From Mesorhizobium jarvisii (GTDB taxonomy: Bacteria; Pseudomonadota; Alphaproteobacteria; Rhizobiales; Rhizobiaceae): a stretch of 64,000 bases of DNA. Positions 53,077-62,508 of the stretch are shown piece by piece. A model generated the notes under the pieces. The model saw only the letters and a program-made list of their open reading frames with translations, did no database searches and was not told the DNA's origin. The stretch covers positions 62,001-126,000 of the forward strand of contig NZ_QZXA01000006.1 of assembly GCF_003601985.1 (NCBI RefSeq), written 5' to 3'. Within the stretch, counting starts at the first letter, position 1. Each line of letters begins with the position of its first letter. Both the position numbers and the translations under genes were made by a program.

Positions 53077-54027
53077 ATGAGCACAGTAGCAACAAGCCAG
53101 ATCAAGCTGACGCCGGAGCGGTCACGCACCTCTGTGCGCTCGCGCCTGCAGGACGCCTTGCCGAAGATCGTTCTGGCGCCGAGCTTCGCCATCACCATCG
53201 TCTTCGTCTACGGCTTCATCCTGTGGACGATCTATCTGTCCTTCACCAATTCCAAGACCTTCCCGTCCTACGTCATCACAGGTTCGCGCGCCTATCAGCG
53301 GCTGTGGGGCTGGACCTTCGACACCGACCCGCCATCGAGCTGGTACACGTCGATAACCAATATGGGTATTTTCGGCTTTCTCTACATCCTGATCTGCCTG
53401 GCGCTCGGCCTGTTCCTGGCCATCTTGCTCGACCAGAAGATCCGCGGCGAAGGCGTGCTGCGGCCGATCTACCTCTATCCGATGGCGCTGTCCTTCATCG
53501 TCACCGGCGTCGCCTGGAAATGGTTCCTCGATCCCGGTCTCGGCCTCGAGCAGACGCTGCATCAATGGGGCTGGACGAGCTTTCATTTCGACTGGATCAA
53601 GAACAAGGATTTCGTCATCTACACCGTGGTCATCGCCGGCGTCTGGCAGGCCTCCGGCTTCATCATGGCGATGTTCCTGGCCGGCCTGCGCGGCATTGAC
53701 GGCGAGATCATGAAGGCAGCGCAGATCGACGGCGCCACAACCTTCCAGCTCTACCGCCGCATCGTCATCCCGCTGCTGCGGCCAATCTTCCTGTCGGCCT
53801 TCATCGTGCTCGCCCACCTCGCCATCAAGTCATACGACCTTGTCGTGGCGCTGACCTCCGGCGGCCCCGGCGGCTCGGCCTGGCTGCCTTCGAATTTCAT
53901 GTACGAATACACCTTCAAGCGCAACGAGATGGCTGTCGGATCGGCCAGTGCGGTGATCATGCTGATGACCATCGTCGCCATCATCGTGCCCTATCTCTAT
54001 TCGGAACTCAGGGAGAAGCCGCGATGA
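53077..54027 (+). CDS. ABC transporter permease, CUT1, first subunit
   Basis: 316 residues with six to seven membrane helices. The coupling loop that meets the ATPase is GEIMKAAQIDGATTFQLYRRIVIPLLRP near residue 210. It forms the membrane channel together with the following gene, whose ATG overlaps its stop (ATGA). A good GGGAGGAGC ribosome-binding site precedes ATG 53077. Confidence 0.93.
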   Translation: MSTVATSQIKLTPERSRTSVRSRLQDALPKIVLAPSFAITIVFVYGFILWTIYLSFTNSKTFPSYVITGSRAYQRLWGWTFDTDPPSSWYTSITNMGIFGFLYILICLALGLFLAILLDQKIRGEGVLRPIYLYPMALSFIVTGVAWKWFLDPGLGLEQTLHQWGWTSFHFDWIKNKDFVIYTVVIAGVWQASGFIMAMFLAGLRGIDGEIMKAAQIDGATTFQLYRRIVIPLLRPIFLSAFIVLAHLAIKSYDLVVALTSGGPGGSAWLPSNFMYEYTFKRNEMAVGSASAVIMLMTIVAIIVPYLYSELREKPR

Positions 54028-54968
54028 GCGCTGTCGCCACCCCTGCCCGCCAGGCCTCCGGCGGCATCAACACCAAGCTCGTCAACCGTATCGTCATCTA
54101 CGGGCTTCTGGCGCTCTTCGCGCTGTTCTACCTGATGCCGCTGTTCGTCATGCTGGTCACCTCGTTCAAGACCATGGACGAGATCCAGAACGGCAACATG
54201 CTGGCGCTGCCCAAGGCGCCGACCTTCGACCCGTGGCTGAAGGCCTGGGGCGAGACCTGCGTCGGCCTCACCTGCGCCGGCATCAAGGGCTATTTCTGGA
54301 ACTCCATCAAGATGGTGGTTCCGGCCGTGCTGATCTCGACCATGCTCGGCGCCCTCAACGGCTACGTGCTGACCAAATGGCGCTTTCGCGGCGCGACGCT
54401 GGTGTTCGGGCTGATGCTGTTCGCCTGCTTCATTCCGTTCCAGTCGGTACTGCTGCCGATGGCGACGATCCTTGGCAGCGTCGGCCGCTTCGGGGTGACC
54501 TTGCAGAACTCGGTCGGAACCAGCTTCGGCCTCGGCAATTCGACGGTCAATCTCGTCTTCGTCCACGTCGTCTACGGCATCGGCTTCACCACGCTGTTCT
54601 TCCGCAACTATTACGAGGCCTTCCCCACCGAATTGATCAAGGCGGCACAGGTCGACGGCGCCTCCTTCTTCCAGATCTTCCGCCGCATCATGCTGCCGAA
54701 CTCTATGCCGATCTTCGTCGTCACGGTGATCTACCAGTTCACCAACATCTGGAACGACTTCCTGTTCGCTTCGGCCTATGCCGGCACCGGCGACGCGATG
54801 CCGATGACGGTGGCGCTGAACAATGTCGTCAACACCTCGACCGGCGTCGTCGAATACAACGTCAATATGGCGGCCGCGATGATCGCGGCTCTGCCCACCC
54901 TGATCGTCTATGTCGTCGCCGGCCGCTATTTCGTGCGCGGGCTGATGGCGGGCGCGGTCAAAGGCTGA
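54024..54968 (+). CDS. ABC transporter permease, CUT1, second subunit
   Basis: 314 residues, about six membrane helices. EAA-type loop ELIKAAQVDGASFFQIFRRIMLPNSMPI near residue 210. Second half of the channel pair. Translationally coupled to the first permease through a 4-bp overlap. Confidence 0.93.
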   Translation: MSAVATPARQASGGINTKLVNRIVIYGLLALFALFYLMPLFVMLVTSFKTMDEIQNGNMLALPKAPTFDPWLKAWGETCVGLTCAGIKGYFWNSIKMVVPAVLISTMLGALNGYVLTKWRFRGATLVFGLMLFACFIPFQSVLLPMATILGSVGRFGVTLQNSVGTSFGLGNSTVNLVFVHVVYGIGFTTLFFRNYYEAFPTELIKAAQVDGASFFQIFRRIMLPNSMPIFVVTVIYQFTNIWNDFLFASAYAGTGDAMPMTVALNNVVNTSTGVVEYNVNMAAAMIAALPTLIVYVVAGRYFVRGLMAGAVKG

Positions 54969-54988
54969 CCAATTCAGAAGGAACGACC

Positions 54989-56104
54989 ATGGCTTTTCTG
55001 GAAATTGATGGGCTGAAGAAGCGCTTCGGGAATGTTGAGATCCTGAAGGGCATCGATGTCGAACTCGAAAAGGGCGGCTTCCTGGTGCTGGTCGGTCCGT
55101 CCGGCTGCGGCAAGTCCACCCTGCTCAACACCATCGCCGGACTGGAGCAGATCACCGAGGGCGAGATTCGCGTCGACGGCCGCGCCATCAACGATCTGCA
55201 CCCTTCGAAGCGCGACATCGCCATGGTGTTCCAGAGCTACGCGCTGTACCCCAACATGACGGTGGCCGGGAACATCTCCTTCGGCATGGAAATGCGCGGT
55301 GTGCCGGCCGACGAGCGCCAGAAAGCGATCGACAAGGTGGCCAAGGTCCTGCAGATCGGCCATCTCCTGCAGCGCAAGCCTAGCCAGCTTTCGGGCGGCC
55401 AGCGCCAGCGCGTCGCCATGGGCCGGGCGCTGGTGCGCGACCCCAAACTCTTCCTGTTCGACGAGCCTTTGTCCAACCTCGACGCCAAGCTGCGCGTCGA
55501 CATGCGCATCGAGATCAAGCGCCTGCACGCCACGACCGGCACCACCATCGTTTACGTCACCCACGACCAGATCGAGGCGATGACGCTGGCGACCAAGATC
55601 GCCGTCATGCGCGACGGCGAGGTGCAGCAGTTCGGCACCCCGGCCGAGATCTACAACAACCCCACCAACCTGTTCGTCGCCGACTTCATGGGCTCGCCGG
55701 CCATGAACCTGATCCCGGCGACCATCGCCACATCGGGCAATGCGCTGTCTGTCGTGCTGCAGCGCGAGGCGCGCGAGCCGATCACGCTGCCGATGGCCAA
55801 TGCGCCGGCGGGTCTCTCGGCATTCCAGGGCAAGCCGATCATTTTCGGCGTGCGGCCGGAAGCGCTGACCGATCCGGAGGGCGCCGAACGCAACGCCTCG
55901 AACATCGCCACCGCCGACCTGCATATCGAGGTCGTCGAGCCGGCAGGTTCCGACACCTTCGCCGTCACCAATCTCGGCGGCAAGGGCGTGGTGGCGCGGC
56001 TGCGTGCCGACGCCAACATCCAGCCTGGCACCAGCACGCCGCTCGCCTTCAACCTGACCAAGGCGGTGTTCTTCGATCCGGCGACCGAGAACCGCATCCG
56101 CTGA
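54989..56104 (+). CDS. ugpC: ABC transporter ATP-binding protein, sugar type
   Basis: 371 residues. Walker A GPSGCGKST, signature LSGGQRQRVAMGRALV, Walker B LFLFDEP, H-loop YVTHDQIEAMTL. The C-terminal 140 residues form the MalK/UgpC-type OB domain (TOBE). Energises the importer. The symbol reflects the ATPase family name; the substrate need not be glycerol 3-phosphate. Confidence 0.93.
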   Translation: MAFLEIDGLKKRFGNVEILKGIDVELEKGGFLVLVGPSGCGKSTLLNTIAGLEQITEGEIRVDGRAINDLHPSKRDIAMVFQSYALYPNMTVAGNISFGMEMRGVPADERQKAIDKVAKVLQIGHLLQRKPSQLSGGQRQRVAMGRALVRDPKLFLFDEPLSNLDAKLRVDMRIEIKRLHATTGTTIVYVTHDQIEAMTLATKIAVMRDGEVQQFGTPAEIYNNPTNLFVADFMGSPAMNLIPATIATSGNALSVVLQREAREPITLPMANAPAGLSAFQGKPIIFGVRPEALTDPEGAERNASNIATADLHIEVVEPAGSDTFAVTNLGGKGVVARLRADANIQPGTSTPLAFNLTKAVFFDPATENRIR

Positions 56105-56109
56105 CGGCC

Positions 56110-57612
56110 ATGGCAAATCCGGACATCGTCATCATCGGCTCCGGCATTGGCGGCGCCACGATCGCCTCCGGCCTGGCCGGCGGCGGCGCCTCGATCCTGA
56201 TGCTGGAGCGTGGCGAGCCCTTGCCGGCAACCCCGCATGCCCGCGACACCCGCTCGATCTTCGTCGACGGCCACTACCGGCCGAAGGAGATGTGGCGCGA
56301 AGCCGGCGGTGCCGCCTTCAATCCCGGCAACTACTACTATGTCGGCGGCAATTCGAAATTCTACGGCGCGGTGCTGATCCGCTACCGCAGGCAAGATTTT
56401 TCGGCCATGGAGCATTTCGGCGGCGTCTCGCCCGCCTGGCCGTTTTCCTATGATGAGTTCGAGCCCTGGTATTCCAAGGCGGAGCAGCTGTTTCGCGTGC
56501 GCGGCGCGCTAGGCGAGGACCCGACCGAACCGTTCCACTCGATTCCCTACCCCTTCAAACCTGTACCCGACGAAGCGTCGATTGCCCGCGCCCGCGCCGA
56601 ACTCAAAGGTGTCGGGCTGCACCCAGCCTCGCTGCCGCTTGGCGTCGACATCGACACCTGGCTGAAGGAAGGTAAAACCGGCTGGGATGCGTTTCCCAAC
56701 ACCGGCCAAGGCAAGATGGACGCCCAGACGGCGCCGCTGGCGGCGGCGCTTAGGGATAGCAACATCCGGCTCGAGACCGGCTGCTACGTCGAGTATCTCG
56801 AGGCGGCACCCGATGGCAAAAGCATCGTCGCGATCCACTACCGCCAGAACGGCGAGGCGAAGAAAGTGTCGCCGAAGCTGGTCATCCTGTCCGCAGGCGC
56901 GGTCAATTCCGCCGTCATCCTCCTGCGCTCGCCCTCACCCGATGGCAAGGGCCTCGCCAACCGCTCCGACCAGGTCGGCCGCAATTTCATGAACCACAAT
57001 TCCAGCGCCATGCTGGCCATCGATCCGCGCCGCAGGAACGATGCCGTCTACCAGAAGACACTGATGCTGAACGACTATTATCTGTCGGACGGCAAGGGCG
57101 GCAAACCGCTCGGCAATGTCCAACTGCTCGGCAAGATCGACGGCAACATGCTCAAGGCCAATGTGAAGACGATGCCCAAATTCGCGCTCGATTACATGGC
57201 CGGCCACGCCGTCGACTGGTACCTGATGTGCGAGGACCTGCCCGATCCCGAAAGCCGTATCATGGTCGACGGCAAGGACATCGTCATGCAGTGGCGGCGC
57301 TCCAACATGCAGTCGCTCGACGGCCTGACCAAGGTGATGCGCGAAAACTTCCGCGCCTGCGGCTACCCCATCGTGCTGTCACGTCCCTTCGACAAGCGCA
57401 CGCCATCGCACCAATGCGGCACGGTGAAGATGGGTGACGATCCGGCGACATCGCCGCTCGACCCGTTCTGCCGGTCGTTCGACCACCGGAACCTGTTCGT
57501 CGTCGACGGCAGTTTTTTGCCGAACTCGGCTGCGGTGAATCCCGCGCTGTCGATCGCCGCTCAGGCGTTGCGGGTGGCTGACCATATCCGCACGGTGGAG
57601 CTTGCCGCATGA
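56110..57612 (+). CDS. GMC family FAD oxidoreductase, subgroup 1
   Basis: 500 residues. FAD motif IVIIGSGIGGATIASGLAGGG at the N-terminus; the C-terminal active-site His is in PSHQCGTVKMGDDPATS and the partner Asn in SAAVNPALSIAAQALRVADH. The group includes membrane or periplasmic sugar dehydrogenases such as glucoside-3-dehydrogenase and fructose dehydrogenase-type enzymes, so a keto-sugar product is plausible. No signal peptide is seen. It follows the ATPase with 5 nt between genes. Confidence 0.88.
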   Translation: MANPDIVIIGSGIGGATIASGLAGGGASILMLERGEPLPATPHARDTRSIFVDGHYRPKEMWREAGGAAFNPGNYYYVGGNSKFYGAVLIRYRRQDFSAMEHFGGVSPAWPFSYDEFEPWYSKAEQLFRVRGALGEDPTEPFHSIPYPFKPVPDEASIARARAELKGVGLHPASLPLGVDIDTWLKEGKTGWDAFPNTGQGKMDAQTAPLAAALRDSNIRLETGCYVEYLEAAPDGKSIVAIHYRQNGEAKKVSPKLVILSAGAVNSAVILLRSPSPDGKGLANRSDQVGRNFMNHNSSAMLAIDPRRRNDAVYQKTLMLNDYYLSDGKGGKPLGNVQLLGKIDGNMLKANVKTMPKFALDYMAGHAVDWYLMCEDLPDPESRIMVDGKDIVMQWRRSNMQSLDGLTKVMRENFRACGYPIVLSRPFDKRTPSHQCGTVKMGDDPATSPLDPFCRSFDHRNLFVVDGSFLPNSAAVNPALSIAAQALRVADHIRTVELAA

Positions 57613-58370
57613 CCCGCCCCGCGGCCATCGTCACCGGCGGCGCGCGCGGCATTGGGCTGGCCTGCGCCGAGGCTTTAGCCGATGCCGGCTTTGACATCCT
57701 CGTTGCCGACCTTGCCGAACAAGCGCCGGATGACCTTGCCACTGGTATCACAGCACGCGGCGCGAAATTAGCCTATATCACTTGCGACATCGCAGACTTG
57801 TCCGCTCACGCCCCGCTGATCGACACGGCCATCCACGTCTTCGGCCGCATCGACTGCCTCGTCAACAATGCCGGCGTCGGCGCCGTGGTGCGCGGCGATC
57901 TGCTGGAGCTGAAGCCCGAAAATTTCGACCGCACGCTGGGCATCAACCTGCGCGGCACGGTCTTCCTCAGCCAGGCCGTCGCCAAGGCAATGCTGGCCAC
58001 ACCCGGCGGCCACACAAGATCGATCATCACCGTCACCTCGGTCAGCGCCGAGATGGCCTCGCCGGAGCGCTCCGAGTACTGCATCTCGAAGGCCGGGCTT
58101 TCCATGTGGGTGAAGAACCTGGCGCTCAGGCTCGCGCCCGAGAACATCGGCGTATTCGAATTGCGTCCTGGCATCATTCGCACCGACATGACGGCAGGCG
58201 TGACCGCCAAATACGATGCCTTGATCGACAGCGGGCTGGTGCCGGCCAAACGCTGGGGCGAAGCTTCAGACATCGGCGCGGTGGTGGCGACGCTTGCCGC
58301 CGGAAGGCTCGGCTTTTCGACCGGCTCGATCATCAATGTCGACGGCGCGCTCTCCGTGCCGCGGCTATAG
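57609..58370 (+). CDS. SDR family oxidoreductase (FabG-like)
   Basis: 253 residues. Cofactor motif TGGARGIG at 9-16, catalytic Tyr and Lys in SEYCISKAGLSMWVK, C-terminal GSIINVDGALSV. Starts at an ATG overlapping the preceding stop (ATGA). It might reduce or oxidise a ring or chain hydroxyl of the substrate. Confidence 0.9.
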   Translation: MTRPAAIVTGGARGIGLACAEALADAGFDILVADLAEQAPDDLATGITARGAKLAYITCDIADLSAHAPLIDTAIHVFGRIDCLVNNAGVGAVVRGDLLELKPENFDRTLGINLRGTVFLSQAVAKAMLATPGGHTRSIITVTSVSAEMASPERSEYCISKAGLSMWVKNLALRLAPENIGVFELRPGIIRTDMTAGVTAKYDALIDSGLVPAKRWGEASDIGAVVATLAAGRLGFSTGSIINVDGALSVPRL

Positions 58371-58381
58371 GTGGAAACGAC

Positions 58382-60010
58382 ATGACCGACTACATCATCG
58401 TGGGCGCCGGCCCGGCCGGCTGTGTTCTGGCCAACCGGCTGAGCGAGGATCCCTTGAATTCCGTGCTGCTGCTCGAAGCCGGCGGCAAGGACTGGCATCC
58501 CTACATCCATATGCCGGCGGGCTTCGCCAAGATGACCAAGGGCATCGCCTCCTGGGGCTGGTCCACCGTGCCGCAGAAAAACATGAAGGACCGCGTCTTC
58601 TGGTACACGCAGGCCAAGGTGGTCGGCGGCGGCTCCTCCATCAACGCCCAGATCTACACGCGCGGCAATGCCCGCGACTACGACGCCTGGGAGAAGGAAG
58701 AGGGTCTCGCCGGCTGGGGCTATCGCGACGTGCTGCCCTATTTCAAGCGCGCCGAGAACAACCAGCGTTTCGCCAACGATTTTCACGGCGACCAGGGGCC
58801 GCTCGGCGTGTCGAACCCGATCTCGCCGCTACCGATCTGCGAAGCCTATTTCCGTGCCGGCCAGGAGATGGGCATCCCCTTCAACCCGGACTTCAACGGC
58901 GCCAACCAGGAAGGCGTCGGCTATTACCAGCTCACCCAGAAGGACGCCCGCCGCTCCTCGGCCTCGGTGGCCTATCTCAAGCCGATCCGCCCGCGCAAGA
59001 ACCTGACGGTCAGAACCGATGTGCTGGTGACCCGCATCGTCGTCGAGAAAGGTCGCGCCGTCGGCGTTGAAGTCGTTGACCGGCCGGGCGGCGAGAAGAA
59101 TATCCTGCGCGCCGGGCGCGAGGTGATCGTCTCGTCCGGCGCCATCGGCTCGCCGAAGCTTTTGATGCAATCGGGCATCGGTCCGGCCGACCACCTGAAA
59201 TCGGTGGGCGTGACACCCGTGCATGACCTGCCTGGCGTCGGCTCCAACATGCAGGACCATCTCGATCTGTTCGTCATCGCCGAATGCACCGGCGACCACA
59301 CCTATGACAACTACGCCAAGCTGCACCGCACGGCCTGGGCCGGCCTGCAATATCTGCTTTTGAAGAAGGGGCCTGTGGCCTCCAGCCTGTTCGAGACCGG
59401 CGGCTTCTGGTACGCCGACCCGACCGCCGCCTCGCCGGACATCCAGTTCCATCTCGGCCTGGGCTCCGGCATCGAGGCCGGCGTCGAGAAGCTGAACAAT
59501 CCGGGCGTCACCTTGAACTCGGCCTTCCTGCGGCCGCGCTCGCGCGGCACGGTGCGGCTGAAGAGCGCCGACCCGGCCGACCACCCGCTAATCGATCCCA
59601 ACTACTGGTCCGATCCCTACGATCGCGCCATGTCGATCAAGGGGTTGCGGCTGGCGCGCGAAATCATGCGGCAGAAGGCCCTTGCCCCTTACGTGCTGCG
59701 CGAAGTGCTGCCCGGCCCGTCGCTGGCGACCGACGACGAACTGTTCGACTACGCCTGCCGCAGCGCAAAGACCGATCACCATCCTGTCGGCACCTGCCGC
59801 ATGGGCCATGACGAGATGGCCGTCGTGACGCCGGATTTGCGGCTGCGCGGCATCGAAGGCTTGCGCGTCTGCGACGCCTCGGTGATGCCGCGCGTGCCCT
59901 CCTCCAACACCAATGCACCGACCATCATGGTCGGTGAAAAGGGTGCCGACCTGATCCTCGGCCGTGAACCGCTGCCGCCGGCGGTGTTTTCCGGCAACCG
60001 GGCCGCTTGA
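58382..60010 (+). CDS. GMC family FAD oxidoreductase, choline-dehydrogenase-like
   Basis: 542 residues. FAD motif DYIIVGAGPAGCVLANRLSEDP, signature GGGSSINAQIYTRGNARDYD, active-site His in TDHHPVGTCRMG and Asn in VPSSNTNAPTIMVGEKGAD. Typical of AlkJ/BetA-type alcohol dehydrogenases, oxidising a primary or secondary alcohol to an aldehyde or ketone. It differs from the other GMC protein of the cluster, so the two probably act at different steps. ATG 58382 is 11 nt after the SDR stop. Confidence 0.92.
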   Translation: MTDYIIVGAGPAGCVLANRLSEDPLNSVLLLEAGGKDWHPYIHMPAGFAKMTKGIASWGWSTVPQKNMKDRVFWYTQAKVVGGGSSINAQIYTRGNARDYDAWEKEEGLAGWGYRDVLPYFKRAENNQRFANDFHGDQGPLGVSNPISPLPICEAYFRAGQEMGIPFNPDFNGANQEGVGYYQLTQKDARRSSASVAYLKPIRPRKNLTVRTDVLVTRIVVEKGRAVGVEVVDRPGGEKNILRAGREVIVSSGAIGSPKLLMQSGIGPADHLKSVGVTPVHDLPGVGSNMQDHLDLFVIAECTGDHTYDNYAKLHRTAWAGLQYLLLKKGPVASSLFETGGFWYADPTAASPDIQFHLGLGSGIEAGVEKLNNPGVTLNSAFLRPRSRGTVRLKSADPADHPLIDPNYWSDPYDRAMSIKGLRLAREIMRQKALAPYVLREVLPGPSLATDDELFDYACRSAKTDHHPVGTCRMGHDEMAVVTPDLRLRGIEGLRVCDASVMPRVPSSNTNAPTIMVGEKGADLILGREPLPPAVFSGNRAA

Positions 60011-60023
60011 AGGGGATGAAAGA

Positions 60024-60341
60024 ATGATCAGGCACTGTGTGTTCGCCCGGTTTCGCGGCGATGTCCCCGAAAGCGAGCGCGCGGCGATCCATGCCGACCT
60101 CGAGGCGCTTCGAAAGGTGATCGACGGCATGGACACCGTCCACTTCAGTGCCAATGTCAGTCCCGAGCCTTTCGCGCGCGGCTTCGGCCATGGCTTCACC
60201 ATCGATTTCCGCGATGCCGCCGCCCGCGACGCCTATCTCGTCCATGAAGCTCATCAGCGCGCCGGCGCCCGGCTGGTCGCCGCACTCGAGGGCGGCACGG
60301 ACGGATTGATGGTCTTCGACCTCGACCTTACGAAAAAGTGA
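60024..60341 (+). CDS. Dabb (stress-responsive A/B barrel) family protein
   Basis: 105 residues. Begins MIRHCVFARFRGDV, with the typical His at residue 4, and contains HFSANVSPEPFARGFGHGFTIDFRDAAARDAYL and VHEAHQRAGA. Small dimeric alpha-beta barrels of this type act on polyketide or aromatic-like substrates or as stress proteins. It is the last gene of the presumed operon and may act as a small lyase or epimerase. ATG 60024 follows GGGGATGAA. Confidence 0.85.
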   Translation: MIRHCVFARFRGDVPESERAAIHADLEALRKVIDGMDTVHFSANVSPEPFARGFGHGFTIDFRDAAARDAYLVHEAHQRAGARLVAALEGGTDGLMVFDLDLTKK

Positions 60342-60431
60342 CCGCCGGTTCTTCGAAAGCCGGCTGATCGCTGTTCTCTTTTGCGAGCGGGGCGACATAT
60401 CGTTCCTTTGGGGGCACCAAAGGAGGACGCC

Positions 60432-61649
60432 TTGAATCTCACCGTCGAGCAGAAGAAAACCGTTCTGGCATCATTCCTGGGCTGGACGCTCGATGCTTTT
60501 GATTTCTTCCTTCTGACATTCCTGCTCACCGATATTGCGAGTGAATTCCACACCGATGTCCCGGCAGTCTCAAAGGCACTGTTCCTGACCTTGGCAACGC
60601 GCTTCATCGGCGCGTTTTTCTTTGGCATGCTCGCCGACAAATATGGGCGCAAGCCCATCCTCATGCTCAACATCGTCAGCTATTCGGTGATCGGCGCGCT
60701 TGCCGCCTTCTCGCCCAATCTCGGCATTTTCCTCGCCCTGCGCGCTTTGTTCGGCATAGCCATGGGCGGCGAATGGGGGCTTGGCAGTTCGCTCGCCATG
60801 GAATCCATCCCGCCCAGCGCGCGCGGCTTCGTATCGGGCATCCTGCAATGCGGCTATCCCGCAGGCTACCTCCTAGCGGCGGTGGTCTACGGCCTGCTCT
60901 ACCAGCAGACGATCGGCGGCTACACGATCGGCTGGCGCGCCATGTTCCTGCTCTCCTTCGTGCCGGCGCTGATCGTGCTCTTCATCCGCTCGCACGTGCC
61001 GGAATCGCCGGCCTTCGTCGAGGCGCGGAAATCGGTCAGACCGGGTCTCCTGGAAACGCTGCAGAAGCACTGGGGCGTCGCGCTCTATGCCGTCGTGCTG
61101 ATGATGTTCTTCAATTTCTTCAGCCATGGCACGCAGGACCTCTACCCGACCTTCCTGAAGAAGCAGCATGGCTTCGATCCTCACACGGTGAGTTGGATCA
61201 CCATCGTCGCCAATATCGGCGCCATCGTCGGCGGCTTGGCCTTCGGCGCGCTGTCGGAGAGGATCGGCCGCGTCAACGCCATCACACTTGCCTGCCTGAT
61301 CGCCCTGCCGTCGATCCCGCTATGGGCCTACAGCACCACGCCCTTCATGTTGGCCATCGGCGCTTTCGTCATGCAGGTGGCCGTCCAGGGCGCCTGGGGC
61401 GTCATCCCGGTTCATCTCAACGAACTGTCGCCGGGTGCGGTCCGCGCGACCTTGCCCGGCTTCATCTATCAGGCCGGCAACCTTGCCGCATCCTATGGCG
61501 GACCGTATCAGGCGGGCATAGCGGAGGCGGCCGGAGGCAGCTACGGCTATGCGCTGGCGCTTTTCGCCGGCGTGGTCGCCGTCTGCATCATCGTCGTCAT
61601 CCGCTTCAGCCCGGAACGACGCGGCCAGGTGATGACAGTCCTGGGTTGA
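60432..61649 (+). CDS. Major facilitator superfamily transporter, sugar/acid type
   Basis: 405 residues with about 12 membrane helices. The start is a TTG at 60432 with a strong AGGAGG 5 nt before it; a longer reading from 60381 is not conserved. The signature GMLADKYGRKPILMLNIVS is in the cytoplasmic loop 2-3, and PESPAFVEARKS fits the sialate/metabolite:H+ symporter group. It is separated from the Dabb gene by 90 bp with a small hairpin, so it may have its own start site. It could import or export a pathway compound. Confidence 0.88.
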   Translation: MNLTVEQKKTVLASFLGWTLDAFDFFLLTFLLTDIASEFHTDVPAVSKALFLTLATRFIGAFFFGMLADKYGRKPILMLNIVSYSVIGALAAFSPNLGIFLALRALFGIAMGGEWGLGSSLAMESIPPSARGFVSGILQCGYPAGYLLAAVVYGLLYQQTIGGYTIGWRAMFLLSFVPALIVLFIRSHVPESPAFVEARKSVRPGLLETLQKHWGVALYAVVLMMFFNFFSHGTQDLYPTFLKKQHGFDPHTVSWITIVANIGAIVGGLAFGALSERIGRVNAITLACLIALPSIPLWAYSTTPFMLAIGAFVMQVAVQGAWGVIPVHLNELSPGAVRATLPGFIYQAGNLAASYGGPYQAGIAEAAGGSYGYALALFAGVVAVCIIVVIRFSPERRGQVMTVLG

Positions 61650-61656
61650 GTGCGGC

Positions 61657-62502
61657 CTAACCCAGCCGCAGCGCGATAACCCCGGCAACGATGCTGAGCG
61701 CGGCAGCGCCGCGCCAGCCCGTCATCTTCTCGCCAAGCGCATAGACCGAGATCAGCATGGCGAACAGGATCGAGGTTTCGCGCAGCGATGCCACCGAGGC
61801 GATCGGCGCCTTGGTCATCGCCCACATCACGATCCAGTAGGCCGCGCCGCTGAGCACGCCGGTGAACAGCCCGGCCTTCCAGTCGCGCGCCAGCACGGGC
61901 AGTGACTGCGGCCCGCGGAAGATGAGGCACAGCACCAGCGCCCATGTCGCGTCGCAGACGAACAGCCAGGCCGCGTAGCTTTGCGCCGTCGCCGCCAGCC
62001 GCGCGCCGCTGCCGTCCGACAGTGTGTAGCTGGCAATGAAGATCGACGTGCCGAGTGCAAAACCGACGGCGCGCAGGTTGAGCTTCTCCAGATGCGCGCC
62101 GCCGCGAAACGACATCACCAGCGTGCCGGCCGACAAAAGCAGGATGCCGAGAATGGCAAACGGTGCCGGCACCTCCTGCACCACCACGATGCCACCAAGT
62201 GCTGCCAGCAGCGGTGCCGTGCCGCGCGCCAGAGGATAGGTCTGGGCGAAATCGCCGGCCTTGTAGGCGCCGATCAGGAAGGTTCGGTAGCCCATGTGGA
62301 AGACCACCGAAGCGAGAATGAATGGCCAGACCTCGGCCTTCGGGAATTCGACGAAAGGGAGCACGAACAGCGCGGCAAACCCCATGCCCAATGTCATCAG
62401 CGTGATCGACAGGAAGCGGTCGAGATGCACCTTGACCAGCGCGTTCCAGATCGCGTGCATGGCGGCTGCGGCAAGCACCGCGAAGAAGACGAAAAGCGTC
62501 AT
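61657..62502 (-). CDS. EamA/DMT family transporter
   Basis: 281 residues, ten membrane helices in two EamA repeats. The second repeat has WKAGLFTGVLSGAAYWIVMWAMTKAPIASVASLRET. Drug/metabolite exporters of this kind have varied substrates. It is convergent with the MFS gene (7 bp apart) and 6 bp from the next gene in the same direction. Confidence 0.88.
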   Translation of the reverse strand: MTLFVFFAVLAAAAMHAIWNALVKVHLDRFLSITLMTLGMGFAALFVLPFVEFPKAEVWPFILASVVFHMGYRTFLIGAYKAGDFAQTYPLARGTAPLLAALGGIVVVQEVPAPFAILGILLLSAGTLVMSFRGGAHLEKLNLRAVGFALGTSIFIASYTLSDGSGARLAATAQSYAAWLFVCDATWALVLCLIFRGPQSLPVLARDWKAGLFTGVLSGAAYWIVMWAMTKAPIASVASLRETSILFAMLISVYALGEKMTGWRGAAALSIVAGVIALRLG

Positions 62503-62508
62503 TCGGGT

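Noticed and set aside
54233..54988. N-terminal extension of the ATPase gene into the second permease
   Set aside because: It is an out-of-frame read of the permease; homology and the ribosome-binding site fix the start at 54989.
57782..58381. Long N-terminal extension of the second GMC gene through the SDR
   Set aside because: Residues before 58382 are an out-of-frame read of the SDR gene; FAD motif homology begins at the ATG 58382.
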